Below are positions 24,253-33,714 of a stretch of DNA of 64,000 nucleotides, one piece after another. Under the pieces are notes generated by a model. That model had not been told where the DNA came from. It did no database searches and saw only the letters and a program-made list of their open reading frames with translations. The DNA comes from Rodentibacter caecimuris (GTDB taxonomy: Bacteria > Pseudomonadota > Gammaproteobacteria > Enterobacterales > Pasteurellaceae): positions 310,001 to 374,000 of the forward strand of contig NZ_BBXJ01000001.1 in assembly GCF_001019715.1 (NCBI RefSeq), given 5' to 3'. How positions within the stretch are numbered: the first letter of the stretch is position 1; every line of letters starts with the position of its first letter. The position numbers were made by a program, and so were the translations under genes.

Positions 24253-26850
24253 ATGATAAAAATTAACTTGAGCGCAACATTAGGCGCATTAAACGATGTC
24301 TCTAAATTAATGTTAGAAGAATCTGCTGCGTATGCGATTAGTTGTGGCGAATCGGAAATTCTCCCCGCACACTTGTTACTTAAATCATTAGAAAATCCCT
24401 TCTCAGATGTACGTTTTATTTTAAATAAACTTGAAATTTCTCATGAAGAATTGACCGCACTTTTATTGCGAGGCAATCAACATTCCAACAGTAATATTGA
24501 TTCAGTACCCAGTTTTTCCCCTTTATTAATTGAAGCATTACAAGAGGCTTGGTTGCTTGGTTCACTTGAGTTTGAACAATCACAAATTCGCAGCGCAACC
24601 ATTTTCTTAGCGCTTATCTTAAATGCCTCCCGCTATTTACCAACTTCCGTTGCGAGCTTCTTAAATCAAATTAATAAAGAAACCTTACGACAATCCTTAC
24701 TTAACTTAGCAAAAGGTTCCGCAGAATCTCAAACCACACCAGAAAATACCTCCACCCCCACCGCAAAACATACCGATCAATCCGATTTAGCCCGCTTCGC
24801 TGAAAACTTAACGGCGAAAGCACTAGCCGGAAATATTGATCCCGTGCTGGCGCGTGATCAAGAAATTGATTTGATGATTGATATTCTTTCACGCAGAAGA
24901 AAAAATAACCCTATTGTTGTGGGTGATGCGGGAGTAGGTAAAAGCGCACTCATTGAGGGATTGGCATTACGTATCGTAAACAAACAGGTTCCGCCTCATT
25001 TACAAAATGTCGAGCTTTGGAGCCTTGATCTTGCCGCATTACAATCAGGCGCGTCTATTAAAGGTGAATTTGAAAAACGCTTAAAAGCCGTCATTGATTT
25101 TGTTAAAAATAGTGCAACACCGATTGTTCTCTTCATTGATGAAGCCCATACGCTTATCGGTGCCGGAGGCAATGAAGGCGGAAGTGATGCTGCCAACCTA
25201 TTAAAACCTGCTCTGGCTCGTGGTGAACTTCGCACTATTGCTGCGACGACTTGGACTGAATATAAAAAATATGTGGAACGCGATCCGGCACTTTCCCGCC
25301 GTTTCCAATTAGTGAAAGTCGATGAACCCTCTATTGAGGAAAGCATTGTTATTTTACGAGGTCTGAAACCGCTTTATGAAAAAACGCACGGCGTTTACAT
25401 CACAGGTGAAGCGCTTGAAACCGTCACTAAATTATCCGCACGTTATATTGCCGCAAAAAAATTGCCGGATAAAGCCATTGATATTTTAGATACCGCCTGC
25501 GCGCGTGTTTCAACAGCAAAAAACACACCGCCGAAACGTTTGAGTTATTTAGATAATAAGATCCATGAAATTAATGTGGCGATTGACGAGTTTGATCGTG
25601 ATTATCAGCTTGGTGAAACCGTTGATAGTAGCGTGAAAACAAAATTAGAAAAGCAACTTGCAGAATTAGCGGAAGAAAAGACCGCACTTTCTACGCGTTT
25701 TGAAACACAAAAAGTGCTTGTTGATGAAATCTTAGCATTGCGTGAAAAACTTTCTGATTCTGAAGCCGACTATACAGAAGAAGAACGTCAGCAATGGATC
25801 AATCAATTACAAGAGAAAAAAGCCGAATACGAAGCCATTAAACCGGAAGAATGCCTCATTCACGCCGAAGTGGGTAGTAAGCAAATTACTGCCGTGATTG
25901 CCGATTTAACCGGTATTCCGGTCAATAACATGACAGGTGATGAATTAACCAAGCTGACCGAATTACCTGAAATTCTAAACGATAACATTAAAGGTCAATC
26001 CCAAGCCATTGAACAAATTCACAAAAACCTACTTACCGCGATGGCTGATCTACGCCGAGCCGGTACGCCGTTAGGGGCCTTATTACTGGTCGGCCCAAGT
26101 GGCGTAGGTAAAACCGAAACCGCTATTCAAATAGCCGAACATATCTTTGGCGGCAAACAATTCCTCACTGCCATTAATATGTCGGAATACCAAGAAAAAC
26201 ACACGGTTTCCCGTTTAATCGGTTCACCGCCGGGTTATGTAGGCTATGGCGAGGGCGGTTTACTTACGGAAGCCATTCGTCAAAAACCATACTCTATCGT
26301 CTTGTTAGATGAAGTGGAAAAAGCCCATCCGGACGTCTTGAATTTATTCTATCAAGCGTTCGATAAAGGGGAACTTGCCGATGGTGAAGGGCGGTTAATT
26401 GATTGTAAAAACATTCTCTTTATGCTTACTTCAAACTGTGGCTTTGACGCAGCAAATGATCGTTTTGCGGTGAAAAGTGATGAAGAGCTTCGTCGCTCAC
26501 TGCTCTCTTTCTTTAAACCGGCATTACTTGCCCGTATGCAAATTGTGCAATATCACTATTTAACTACGGATGTCATGAAACGCATTGTGAAAGCTAAACT
26601 TGCCAAATTAGAGAAGTTAGTTTCCGAACGCTATAAAGCGACATTCACCATTGCAGAAAACATTCTTGAGCATATCGAAAAACAATGTGAGGCGGATGCA
26701 AACGGTGCCCGCTTGGTTGATGCGATTCTTGAAGGGCAACTCTTACCACCGCTTTCATTGGCATTACTTCAACGTATTGCCGGCGGAGAGAAAATGTCGA
26801 CTATTACCCTTAACTTTGAAGACGGTGAATATCAGGTTCATATAGAATAA
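24253..26850 (+). CDS. clpV: T6SS ATPase ClpV (TssH)
   Basis: ClpV is the AAA+ unfoldase that extracts TssB/TssC from the contracted sheath for reuse. It has an N-terminal Clp-N domain (about residues 1-150). The first AAA module has Walker A GDAGVGKS at about 225-232 and Walker B FIDEAHT. A middle coiled-coil lies at about 420-530, and the second AAA module has GPSGVGKT at about 614-621 and LLDEVEKAH. I choose the ATG at 24253 (865 residues; MIKINLSATLG fits the family). It has an AGGG site 8 bases upstream. An ATG five codons earlier is unsupported. It is separated from the structural operon by the left cargo module, and an uptake-sequence hairpin ends it. Confidence 0.96.
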   Translation: MIKINLSATLGALNDVSKLMLEESAAYAISCGESEILPAHLLLKSLENPFSDVRFILNKLEISHEELTALLLRGNQHSNSNIDSVPSFSPLLIEALQEAWLLGSLEFEQSQIRSATIFLALILNASRYLPTSVASFLNQINKETLRQSLLNLAKGSAESQTTPENTSTPTAKHTDQSDLARFAENLTAKALAGNIDPVLARDQEIDLMIDILSRRRKNNPIVVGDAGVGKSALIEGLALRIVNKQVPPHLQNVELWSLDLAALQSGASIKGEFEKRLKAVIDFVKNSATPIVLFIDEAHTLIGAGGNEGGSDAANLLKPALARGELRTIAATTWTEYKKYVERDPALSRRFQLVKVDEPSIEESIVILRGLKPLYEKTHGVYITGEALETVTKLSARYIAAKKLPDKAIDILDTACARVSTAKNTPPKRLSYLDNKIHEINVAIDEFDRDYQLGETVDSSVKTKLEKQLAELAEEKTALSTRFETQKVLVDEILALREKLSDSEADYTEEERQQWINQLQEKKAEYEAIKPEECLIHAEVGSKQITAVIADLTGIPVNNMTGDELTKLTELPEILNDNIKGQSQAIEQIHKNLLTAMADLRRAGTPLGALLLVGPSGVGKTETAIQIAEHIFGGKQFLTAINMSEYQEKHTVSRLIGSPPGYVGYGEGGLLTEAIRQKPYSIVLLDEVEKAHPDVLNLFYQAFDKGELADGEGRLIDCKNILFMLTSNCGFDAANDRFAVKSDEELRRSLLSFFKPALLARMQIVQYHYLTTDVMKRIVKAKLAKLEKLVSERYKATFTIAENILEHIEKQCEADANGARLVDAILEGQLLPPLSLALLQRIAGGEKMSTITLNFEDGEYQVHIE

Positions 26851-26884
26851 TCAAGATTATTCATCATAAAACCTCTCACATTTT

Positions 26885-26940
26885 GACCGCACTTTAACAT
26901 TGCTTTTTATGCGTATTACTTTAAAGTGCGGTTATTTTTT
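26885..26940 (+). terminator. Uptake-sequence hairpin terminator after clpV
   Basis: An ACCGCACTTTAA arm (from 26886) faces a TTAAAGTGCGGT arm (to 26932) and is followed by TTATTTTTT. It separates clpV from the DUF4123 gene, whose own promoter must lie close by or overlap it. Confidence 0.7.
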
Positions 26941-26963
26941 ACTACGTTTGGTTGGAGCTATTT

Positions 26964-28343
26964 ATGGAAAAATCTCTCTGGCTTGCCACCGCTTATGTAC
27001 AAGCGGCTCATCAGTTAGACCAATTTGTTGCGCTAGCCGCATTTGTTCAAACCCGCGAAGAATTTGAACAACGCGCACAAGCGCACTTTTCTCAGATACC
27101 TGCATATTTCCGTTTTCAGTTAGCGCCGATTCCGGCTAATTTGTTTTTTCAACGCCATGGGCGAACAGGCTTGTTATACCACGCCTCCACCCTTAGCGAA
27201 GAAGAAATACGGGTCATCCCTTTAACCGATGAACCGTCACAGCCGGCTATGGAAGAAAATATTGACTATCTGCATTGTCATGTGATTGATAATATTCAGC
27301 CTCTTGATATGCAGCTTGACCGTGTCCCTGCCCTTTTTGCGCCGGAAGCGGTCGGATTGCTGTTATGGCCGGATTTTCCGACTCCACCCAATCTGCTGGA
27401 TTTTCAAAATCGAGATAACCCCGTCCAATTCAATTTCCCTAAACCGCAAATTGACAAGACAGTTTTACAGCGCCATCTTGCGCAATATCGCGATGATACG
27501 CACGCTCCGACACTAAAAGTCTATTTTGTCTTAGATGCCAACAAAATGCCGTTCTTCCAATCATTAAGGCTGAAAGCGAAAATGAAAAGCCTGTTCCAAG
27601 GCAAGTTCGGTGAGGATACGGCAAAGGTTGCGCCTTATCTGGTTGAAGTGATTCGTGATGAAGAGCATATTCACAGCGGTGAAATGATGGGGCTGTTTAG
27701 CCTAAAATCCGCCTTACATGAATTTAACTGGGAAGATAATCTCGGGATTTTTATTCATTCCTATGCGGATTTTGATACGGTGTATCAACATTTACGTAAA
27801 TTCCCGATGTTACAGGACGAACGGGGCAAATGGCATTTTTTCCGCTTTTACGACCCGAAAGTCTTACGGAATTATCTCCATATCATTGCCAAACGGCCGG
27901 CAAAATTGCATAAGTTTTTTGGCTACGATAACAATATTATCTACGCTTTTGGATCGGGATTTGAAAACAGCTTTCACTACTACACCTTAAAAGCCTTGCC
28001 TGAAGATACGCTCCCAGCGGCAGTCGTGATGACGGATTGGGAGATGGCAGGCTTTAAACATCAAAAATGGATAGAAATCAGAAAAAACCTGAATGAAACC
28101 ATTCATCCTTATTTTCCACAGTTATCCTCAGAAGAGATAGATAAAGCGCTCAATTACACAAAGCAAAAAGGTTATACGGAAAATGAAATGTTATGCTATC
28201 GTTACACCGTTTGCTATTTGACCGCACAAGTAAACAATTTACCTTTTGACGAGATAGCGCTACAAATAAAGCAACAGGTTAGCAATGATAATACGTTATT
28301 TATTTCAATGCTTTGGAATAGAATCGAGAAGGAAATTTCATGA
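26964..28343 (+). CDS. DUF4123 T6SS effector adaptor/chaperone (left module)
   Basis: DUF4123 proteins (Tap-1/TEC adaptors) hold a T6SS effector and load it onto its VgrG. This 459-residue protein shares its plan with the one at 51929-53344. An N-terminal segment ends in LAPIPANLFFQRHGR (second copy LAPLPIQTWLSRHG). The DUF4123-like region carries WHFFRFYDPKVLRNYL (second copy WYFFRFYDPLVLNRYL). A helical C-terminus follows. The start is the ATG at 26964, with GGAG 6 bases upstream; an upstream TTG in frame is rejected. Its TGA overlaps the effector ATG (ATGA), so adaptor and effector are coupled and probably a cognate pair. The protein is longer than minimal DUF4123 adaptors. Confidence 0.85.
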   Translation: MEKSLWLATAYVQAAHQLDQFVALAAFVQTREEFEQRAQAHFSQIPAYFRFQLAPIPANLFFQRHGRTGLLYHASTLSEEEIRVIPLTDEPSQPAMEENIDYLHCHVIDNIQPLDMQLDRVPALFAPEAVGLLLWPDFPTPPNLLDFQNRDNPVQFNFPKPQIDKTVLQRHLAQYRDDTHAPTLKVYFVLDANKMPFFQSLRLKAKMKSLFQGKFGEDTAKVAPYLVEVIRDEEHIHSGEMMGLFSLKSALHEFNWEDNLGIFIHSYADFDTVYQHLRKFPMLQDERGKWHFFRFYDPKVLRNYLHIIAKRPAKLHKFFGYDNNIIYAFGSGFENSFHYYTLKALPEDTLPAAVVMTDWEMAGFKHQKWIEIRKNLNETIHPYFPQLSSEEIDKALNYTKQKGYTENEMLCYRYTVCYLTAQVNNLPFDEIALQIKQQVSNDNTLFISMLWNRIEKEIS

Positions 28344-31219
28344 TGAATAAAATGCCGCCTCATACACCGACAAATCTAAAACCTAAAGAATCGACGGGAA
28401 TCGTTGCACCATGTCAAGCCGATTACTATCTTTATCCCGCCAGATTGGCACTTACTCAAGCGGCATTGTCTAAAATAGCAAATAGCGGAGAATATAGTTC
28501 TCCGCCTGCTTCGCTGCCTTCATCAGCCGAAAAAAGCGATTATGAACTACGTCGCTTACGAAGCGGATTTATTTATATCTTAGCGGCGAATATCAGTGGT
28601 TGCGGCAGCGCACAAAGAATTACCGCCAAGGCTTCCTCCGGGTTGGCTTGGTATATTTACCATTATCATTCGCCAACTACCGCGTTGAAATTGAACATTG
28701 GTATAAACTCGTTGGATTATTGTTTTACACAATACTATTGTGAAAATGAAGATATTTATCAAACTTGGGAAAGTGCCAAAGGAAAATCACAACCCCATAT
28801 TGCGCTAAGTCAATTAATTTCTGACATTGAGATTATGTATTCCGATTTTGAGCTGCCTCTTGCTTTTTTAGATAAGCTCGCCACCGATCCCCGTTTACGT
28901 CAAAGTTGGATGAAAAAGGTCAATATTAAAGAACCCGACCAAGCGACAGGCAGCGCCCCTTTTAGTCAATTAAATACCTTAGTTAAAGATCTGGATTTAA
29001 GTGCGCCTGAGTTAAATCAAAACGCAGAAAATTATCAATGCTTTGCCCCTATCGGAAAAATTCAGTTAGAACTGGAGCAGCTTAAATATTCAGAAAGAGG
29101 GATTATTGTCGGGTTAGCGGATATTATTAGCAACGCCCGTGATTTTGTATCATATATTCAATATTTGGAAAATCAGCGAAATGAAAAGCTGACGAAATAC
29201 GAATATGCAATTAGCACAGCCACCGTGATTGATAATTATGTCAAAAACAAAGCGACAGAATATCAACGGCTTATGCAACGCTATGCAAATCCTTACACCT
29301 CATTTGAGGAGTGTTACCAAACCGTATTAAGGCCTTATGTGGACAGCGCACATCTGGATCATAAAGAAAATGACATCATCCAAGCCCTTAAACAAGAGTT
29401 TAATTTACCCGATATCCCCGGCTACAATATTATTCATAAAGTAGCCAATCTCCCCCATTTTTTTGAAAAGAAATTTGAGAATATAGCCAAAGCCCATCTC
29501 AGCTTAATTGAAAAAAATGCGAATAAATTGGAAGAGTTTTTAGCCGCTTATGAAAGCAATAAAGCACATCAAAATGCGCAAGATATACTGAATGGATTTT
29601 GCCTTTACGGACATGGTTTGTTATGGGGATTGAACGCAACAAGTTTCGGCCTACAAACAATGATTCAAGCCTTTAACCCGAATAATGCGGTATTGAGTGA
29701 AAACCTGAAATCCCAAGTACAGCCTTTTGCCAATCGTTTAAATACCGCACTCTCAACCGTATTAAATGGTTTATCGGCGATTGCCGCACTACAAGAGATC
29801 CGCGGATTAAATGTTTATGCCTATGATAAAATTGTCACCACGGTTGTGGCGGAAATTATCACCGGAGAAGCTTATCAAACGGGTAAAAAACGCCAATACC
29901 CACGTTCACAAAGAGTAAATAACATTACGAATGTCTATCGTAAATTAGGTTTTTCAATGAAAGAATACGAAATAAAAGAACTGAGAAGTGCTTTACAGGG
30001 AAATATACAAATCCTCAATCCAAGCAAAGCACCGATTAAAAATAAATCGGTAACGCTATTTAGCTCAACCAGATTAGAGATTCACGACGAAAGTTACCAC
30101 CAATTTCAACAATCCGCCGGAAAATTAAACGGCGCCGTAAAATTATTAACTTTTTTAAGTTTTATCGGCTATTGGGTGAATATTGAAACCTACACAGTAC
30201 AAGGTAAATTAGCCAATGATTCAACCTATGCGCTGATACTGGGGGTTGCCGCCTATATGGCACCGGAGGGGAATTTAGCGCTGGAATATCGACAACTTGA
30301 CCGGCTCAACATTTCATTACAAGCCATCAATAAAGCAACCGGAGAGGCGTTCACCAGTCGTTGGGCGGCAATGCGGGCAGGCTTAATGGATGCCAGTCTT
30401 GCGCTAACAGGCATTGCCGTGATGTTTGAAGTCTTTTTAGCCCAAGAAGCGGCTTATAAAGGCGACGATATCGATTTCTGGGGGGCGGTTTCTCGAGGAA
30501 CAGGCGGCAGTATGATAGGATTATCGCCAACCTTTATTGCCACCGGCGTAACGGCAATCGCAGAGGGGCATGTAGTAAGCGGCAGCATACTTCAATTATT
30601 GGGTCGCGTATTCCCTTATATCGGTTCTGTATTAGTATTAATCGGTATGATTATGCGATTATTTAAGTCGGAAGATATTGAATTGTGGATTAAGCATGGC
30701 TTTTGGGGAAATAGTCCTCATTATTGGGGGGAAGCTGTTGGGGCTTATGATTGGACTCTTGAACGTACAACTAAATTTTCATCACAGTGGTTTGACGTAG
30801 TAAATAATAAGGAAAGTATTCATGAATATTACAAAATTGAAATACAAAGATTATTTTCATTAACTGATAAACCTATTTTAGAAAGAATTGATAAAAATAA
30901 TATTAGAATCATTCATCCTAATATAAATAACCCATTAGCGATAAAAAATATTAGAATTACTGAAAAAATAGTTTTTAATAATAACGATATTTATAAATTA
31001 GAAAGTGAGTTATCGATAAAATATGAAAAACAAGGATGTGCAATTATTACCCTTCCTAAAAATTGGCTGATCTATGATCATTATAATCAAACAAAAAGAG
31101 AAATTGAAAGACGTTACTTAACAATGATAAAAATTAAAGTGTCAATGTTAAGATACGAGGGTTACATAGGTGAAAATATTTATTCTGAACCCATAATATC
31201 TAATCTTCATGATTTATAG
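28340..31219 (+). CDS. VasX/BTH_I2691-like T6SS membrane effector (left module)
   Basis: This is a probable pore-forming or membrane-disrupting antibacterial T6SS effector, 959 residues. The N-terminus (about 24-190) has the toxin VasX-type pattern: YPARLAL and then LRRLRSGFIYI. The middle is helical. Several hydrophobic segments lie at about residues 600-775, including YIGSVLVLIGMIMRLF. These are followed by LWIKHGFWGN at about 779, which recurs in the second effector. The last 180 residues differ completely between the two effectors and are very AT-rich in DNA (10 G/C of 60 in the line from 30841, against 24 of 60 from 29641). There is no signal peptide, as expected for VgrG-delivered cargo. 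An immunity candidate follows after 11 bases. The pore-forming activity is inferred from the family. Confidence 0.8.
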   Translation: MMNKMPPHTPTNLKPKESTGIVAPCQADYYLYPARLALTQAALSKIANSGEYSSPPASLPSSAEKSDYELRRLRSGFIYILAANISGCGSAQRITAKASSGLAWYIYHYHSPTTALKLNIGINSLDYCFTQYYCENEDIYQTWESAKGKSQPHIALSQLISDIEIMYSDFELPLAFLDKLATDPRLRQSWMKKVNIKEPDQATGSAPFSQLNTLVKDLDLSAPELNQNAENYQCFAPIGKIQLELEQLKYSERGIIVGLADIISNARDFVSYIQYLENQRNEKLTKYEYAISTATVIDNYVKNKATEYQRLMQRYANPYTSFEECYQTVLRPYVDSAHLDHKENDIIQALKQEFNLPDIPGYNIIHKVANLPHFFEKKFENIAKAHLSLIEKNANKLEEFLAAYESNKAHQNAQDILNGFCLYGHGLLWGLNATSFGLQTMIQAFNPNNAVLSENLKSQVQPFANRLNTALSTVLNGLSAIAALQEIRGLNVYAYDKIVTTVVAEIITGEAYQTGKKRQYPRSQRVNNITNVYRKLGFSMKEYEIKELRSALQGNIQILNPSKAPIKNKSVTLFSSTRLEIHDESYHQFQQSAGKLNGAVKLLTFLSFIGYWVNIETYTVQGKLANDSTYALILGVAAYMAPEGNLALEYRQLDRLNISLQAINKATGEAFTSRWAAMRAGLMDASLALTGIAVMFEVFLAQEAAYKGDDIDFWGAVSRGTGGSMIGLSPTFIATGVTAIAEGHVVSGSILQLLGRVFPYIGSVLVLIGMIMRLFKSEDIELWIKHGFWGNSPHYWGEAVGAYDWTLERTTKFSSQWFDVVNNKESIHEYYKIEIQRLFSLTDKPILERIDKNNIRIIHPNINNPLAIKNIRITEKIVFNNNDIYKLESELSIKYEKQGCAIITLPKNWLIYDHYNQTKREIERRYLTMIKIKVSMLRYEGYIGENIYSEPIISNLHDL

Positions 31220-31230
31220 GAATATTAAAA

Positions 31231-32241
31231 ATGAATAAAAAAAATATATATCACGATCTAGGCTATTCAATCCGAAAGATTAATAAAGACGAAATTGAAG
31301 TTAAACTTTCTTTTCTTGATGGTTTTTTACGAGGTTTATTTCGTTTAGCTATTATATTAATTATTATATGTATATCTATAAATGATATTGTTCATAGTAA
31401 ACTTCCTTTTTCTATGATACACGAAGCAATTCGTCAAGATTTCATCTGGGCATTCTCCCCAGATGATATTGTTAAGCCATTATATGAGAAATATCTAAAT
31501 AACCTAGAAAATAAAGATTTCATCGCATATTTCCCTAATGAGAAATGGATCTCATACGAACAATATAAATCTTCTTACATAGATAGACATTTTGGAGATA
31601 TAGTAAGTGCATATTTCCATTTTATTTGGATAACCTTTGTTATTTTACTGTTCTTTTACCCTCACCACCGAACCTTGCGATTAAACCGAAAGTATCGAGT
31701 TCTCTACAGCCAAAATATTGTCGGTACCGCTGTGGTTACCGTACCGGAGAAAGGCGATCCCCTTTCCGGAATTTTATATAATCGCTTCAGCATTTATCCC
31801 TTTGGAAGAGGGCAACATTTTTCATTATCTGTCACGTTAAAACTTTTTGAGGGAAAAGCCCGAGACGGCTTTTTCTTAGGCATTTACCCGACGCCCAATG
31901 CGGAGCATAACGAGCATATTGTGCGTGCAATGCGGGAATTTTTTACCCAAGACAATCCGGAATTTTTACAGCATATCGGCAGATGTTACCGCCCCCCTTG
32001 GTGCCGACCACTAATCGCGTTTTGCAACAGCCTCAGCCCGATTTACTTTCCTTTCTTTCATCGTAAAAAAGCAGAAAAAGCCATTGCCGAATATCAAGCC
32101 GAATGGAACAAACTCAGCCCGAAACAGCAACAAGCCCGCTATCATGCCGTTCAAAAACGCCAACAAGAAATCAATGACACCCTTAAACAACAAGGATTTT
32201 ATAACGAAGTAGATCACCGTTGGACTTGGCGTGATGATTAA
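31231..32241 (+). CDS. Candidate membrane immunity protein 1 for the left effector
   Basis: This 336-residue membrane protein has no family I can name. Transmembrane segments lie at about residues 36-56 and 128-147, with a roughly 75-residue loop between. A soluble C-terminal part then contains TLRLNRKYRVLY, GDPLSGILYNRFSIY and CYRPPWCRPLIAFCNS. The latter three patterns recur in the next gene. An AGGA site precedes the ATG, 11 bases after the effector stop. Position directly behind a membrane toxin and the two-helix topology suggest immunity. Base composition changes inside the gene: 12 G/C of 60 in the line from 31321 but 36 of 60 from 31981. The gene therefore looks like a mosaic. Confidence 0.7.
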   Translation: MNKKNIYHDLGYSIRKINKDEIEVKLSFLDGFLRGLFRLAIILIIICISINDIVHSKLPFSMIHEAIRQDFIWAFSPDDIVKPLYEKYLNNLENKDFIAYFPNEKWISYEQYKSSYIDRHFGDIVSAYFHFIWITFVILLFFYPHHRTLRLNRKYRVLYSQNIVGTAVVTVPEKGDPLSGILYNRFSIYPFGRGQHFSLSVTLKLFEGKARDGFFLGIYPTPNAEHNEHIVRAMREFFTQDNPEFLQHIGRCYRPPWCRPLIAFCNSLSPIYFPFFHRKKAEKAIAEYQAEWNKLSPKQQQARYHAVQKRQQEINDTLKQQGFYNEVDHRWTWRDD

Positions 32242-32259
32242 AAAACAGGGCTAAATTTA

Positions 32260-32284
32260 ACCGCACTTTATTTAGTTAATCAGT
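32260..32284 (+). repeat. Uptake core plus spacer flanking immunity gene 2, left copy
   Basis: ACCGCACTTTATTTAGTTAATC lies after immunity gene 1. An almost identical direct copy (one base different over about 22) lies after immunity gene 2 at 33364-33386. Direct repeats of gene plus spacer are the mark of a tandem duplication. Confidence 0.65.
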
Positions 32285-32298
32285 AAATAAGTTACACT

Positions 32299-33348
32299 AT
32301 GGATAAAAAACAAATTTATTACGATCTAGGATATTCAATTAGAAAAACCAGCAACGATGAAATTGAAATCAGACATTCCTTTTTAAGCGGTTTCTATCGC
32401 GGCGTTTTCAGATTTCTAATCATTGGTTTCTTTATAATTAATGCCTTTTTAGATGCTCGGATAGGAGAGCCTCCGCTATCTGGCATATATCAACCTCTTA
32501 TGTTAGATATCCAATGGGGCTTTAACCCAGACAAAGAGTTAACATCTAAATACAATGAATATTTAAAATATCGGCTAGATCCAAATGTTATTAAAAAATA
32601 TAAAATAACGGAAGAAGTTGAGAGCTATGAAGAATATAAATCGTGGTACTTTTGGTCTATTTTTGAAACTAGAATGTGGTTAGGGGTTAAATTTATTGTC
32701 TTTTTATTTGTATTGTTCTTATTTATTTATCCAACCCCAAGAACATTACGCCTAAACCGAAAATATCGGGTGATCTATCTTCAAAATTGGAAAGGGCATT
32801 CTATTGTACCGGTGCCGGATAAAGGCGATCCGCTTTCAGGTATCTTATACGATCGCTTTAGTATTTATATGTTTGGCGGAAAAGGCGATTATTCACTGTT
32901 TTTCAAATTGGATTTAGATGAGGGAGAAGCCACTGATGGAGGTCTTCTAGGTTGCTATCCTTCACTCAATAAAAATCACAATATGCATTTAATCAAAGCG
33001 ATGATAGCCTATTTTACAGAAGAAAATCCCGAATTTATGCAATATATTCATTCTTGCTATCGCATTCCTTGGGTTAATCCGTTAATCGCATTTTGTAATA
33101 GTTTTGCCTTTATTCGCTTCCCCGTTTTCAAACGAAAAAAAGCAGAGCAAGCTATTCTCACCTTTAAACAAGAATGGGATAAGCTTTCTTATAAACAAAA
33201 AATGCTGAAATTCGCCCGTGTTATTCAACGCCAAAAAGAACTGAACGAACGATTACTAGCCCAAGGATTACATAATGAAGTGAATAATGATTGGGATGAG
33301 AAAGAAACCTCTCCGGCATTGAAAAACACAAATAGCATTTATCCATAA
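32299..33348 (+). CDS. Candidate membrane immunity protein 2 (paralogue of immunity 1)
   Basis: This 349-residue paralogue of the preceding protein shares its start (YDLGYSIRK, DEIEIRHSF), topology and C-terminal blocks (TLRLNRKYRVIY, GDPLSGILYDRFSIY, PWVNPLIAFCNS). The membrane segments are at about 36-57 and 133-152. The loop between them differs most from immunity 1 (IYQPLMLDIQWGFNP against IHEAIRQDFIWAFSP), so the two may recognise different toxins. No effector gene lies directly upstream, which makes this an orphan immunity candidate. Its ribosome site is poor. Confidence 0.65.
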   Translation: MDKKQIYYDLGYSIRKTSNDEIEIRHSFLSGFYRGVFRFLIIGFFIINAFLDARIGEPPLSGIYQPLMLDIQWGFNPDKELTSKYNEYLKYRLDPNVIKKYKITEEVESYEEYKSWYFWSIFETRMWLGVKFIVFLFVLFLFIYPTPRTLRLNRKYRVIYLQNWKGHSIVPVPDKGDPLSGILYDRFSIYMFGGKGDYSLFFKLDLDEGEATDGGLLGCYPSLNKNHNMHLIKAMIAYFTEENPEFMQYIHSCYRIPWVNPLIAFCNSFAFIRFPVFKRKKAEQAILTFKQEWDKLSYKQKMLKFARVIQRQKELNERLLAQGLHNEVNNDWDEKETSPALKNTNSIYP

Positions 33349-33390
33349 ACGTCTGAAAATTTGACCGCACTTTATTTAATTAATCTTAAC

Positions 33391-33556
33391 GAGGAAAGCC
33401 CTGAATTTATGTAATATATTCATCTTAGTGTCGTATTCCTTGGTTTAATCCTTTTCGCATTTTGTATATTCGTTTCCCTGTTTTCAGAGAAAAAAGCAGA
33501 ACAAGCCGTTTTGCCTTGAAACAGGAGTGGAACAAACTTTCCTATAAACAAAAAAA
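33391..33556 (+). pseudogene. Relic of a third immunity gene
   Basis: This stretch aligns with 33019-33200 of immunity gene 2. Matching blocks are GAATTTATG(C/T)AATATATTCAT, ATTCCTTGG, TCGCATTTTGTA, AAAAAAGCAGA and CTTTCCTATAAACAAAAAA. The relic has a stop at the GTAA near 33411 and small deletions. Only codons about 240-300 remain. It begins directly after the second uptake-core spacer, so the missing 5' part was deleted. The rest of 33349-33714 holds the uptake core, this relic and the hcp leader. Confidence 0.8.
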
Positions 33557-33661
33557 CATATTTTTCACCCTTTAATTAATAAACATGAAATATAAAAAAA
33601 ACTTCTCTCGTTTTAATGAAATTTAATGTTAAATGCTATTTAATTTGATATAGTTATATCC

Positions 33662-33675
33662 GTCTATTTATAGAC
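33662..33675 (+). promoter_or_regulatory. Small palindrome in the hcp leader
   Basis: GTCTA and TAGAC flank TTTA, 40 bases before the hcp start, just after an AT-rich region with TATAGT-like -10 candidates (about 33649-33656). It could be an operator or a leader hairpin. Confidence 0.3.
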
Positions 33676-33714
33676 AAACAACTATTTAATCTTTAACATC
33701 ATTAGGAGAATTTT

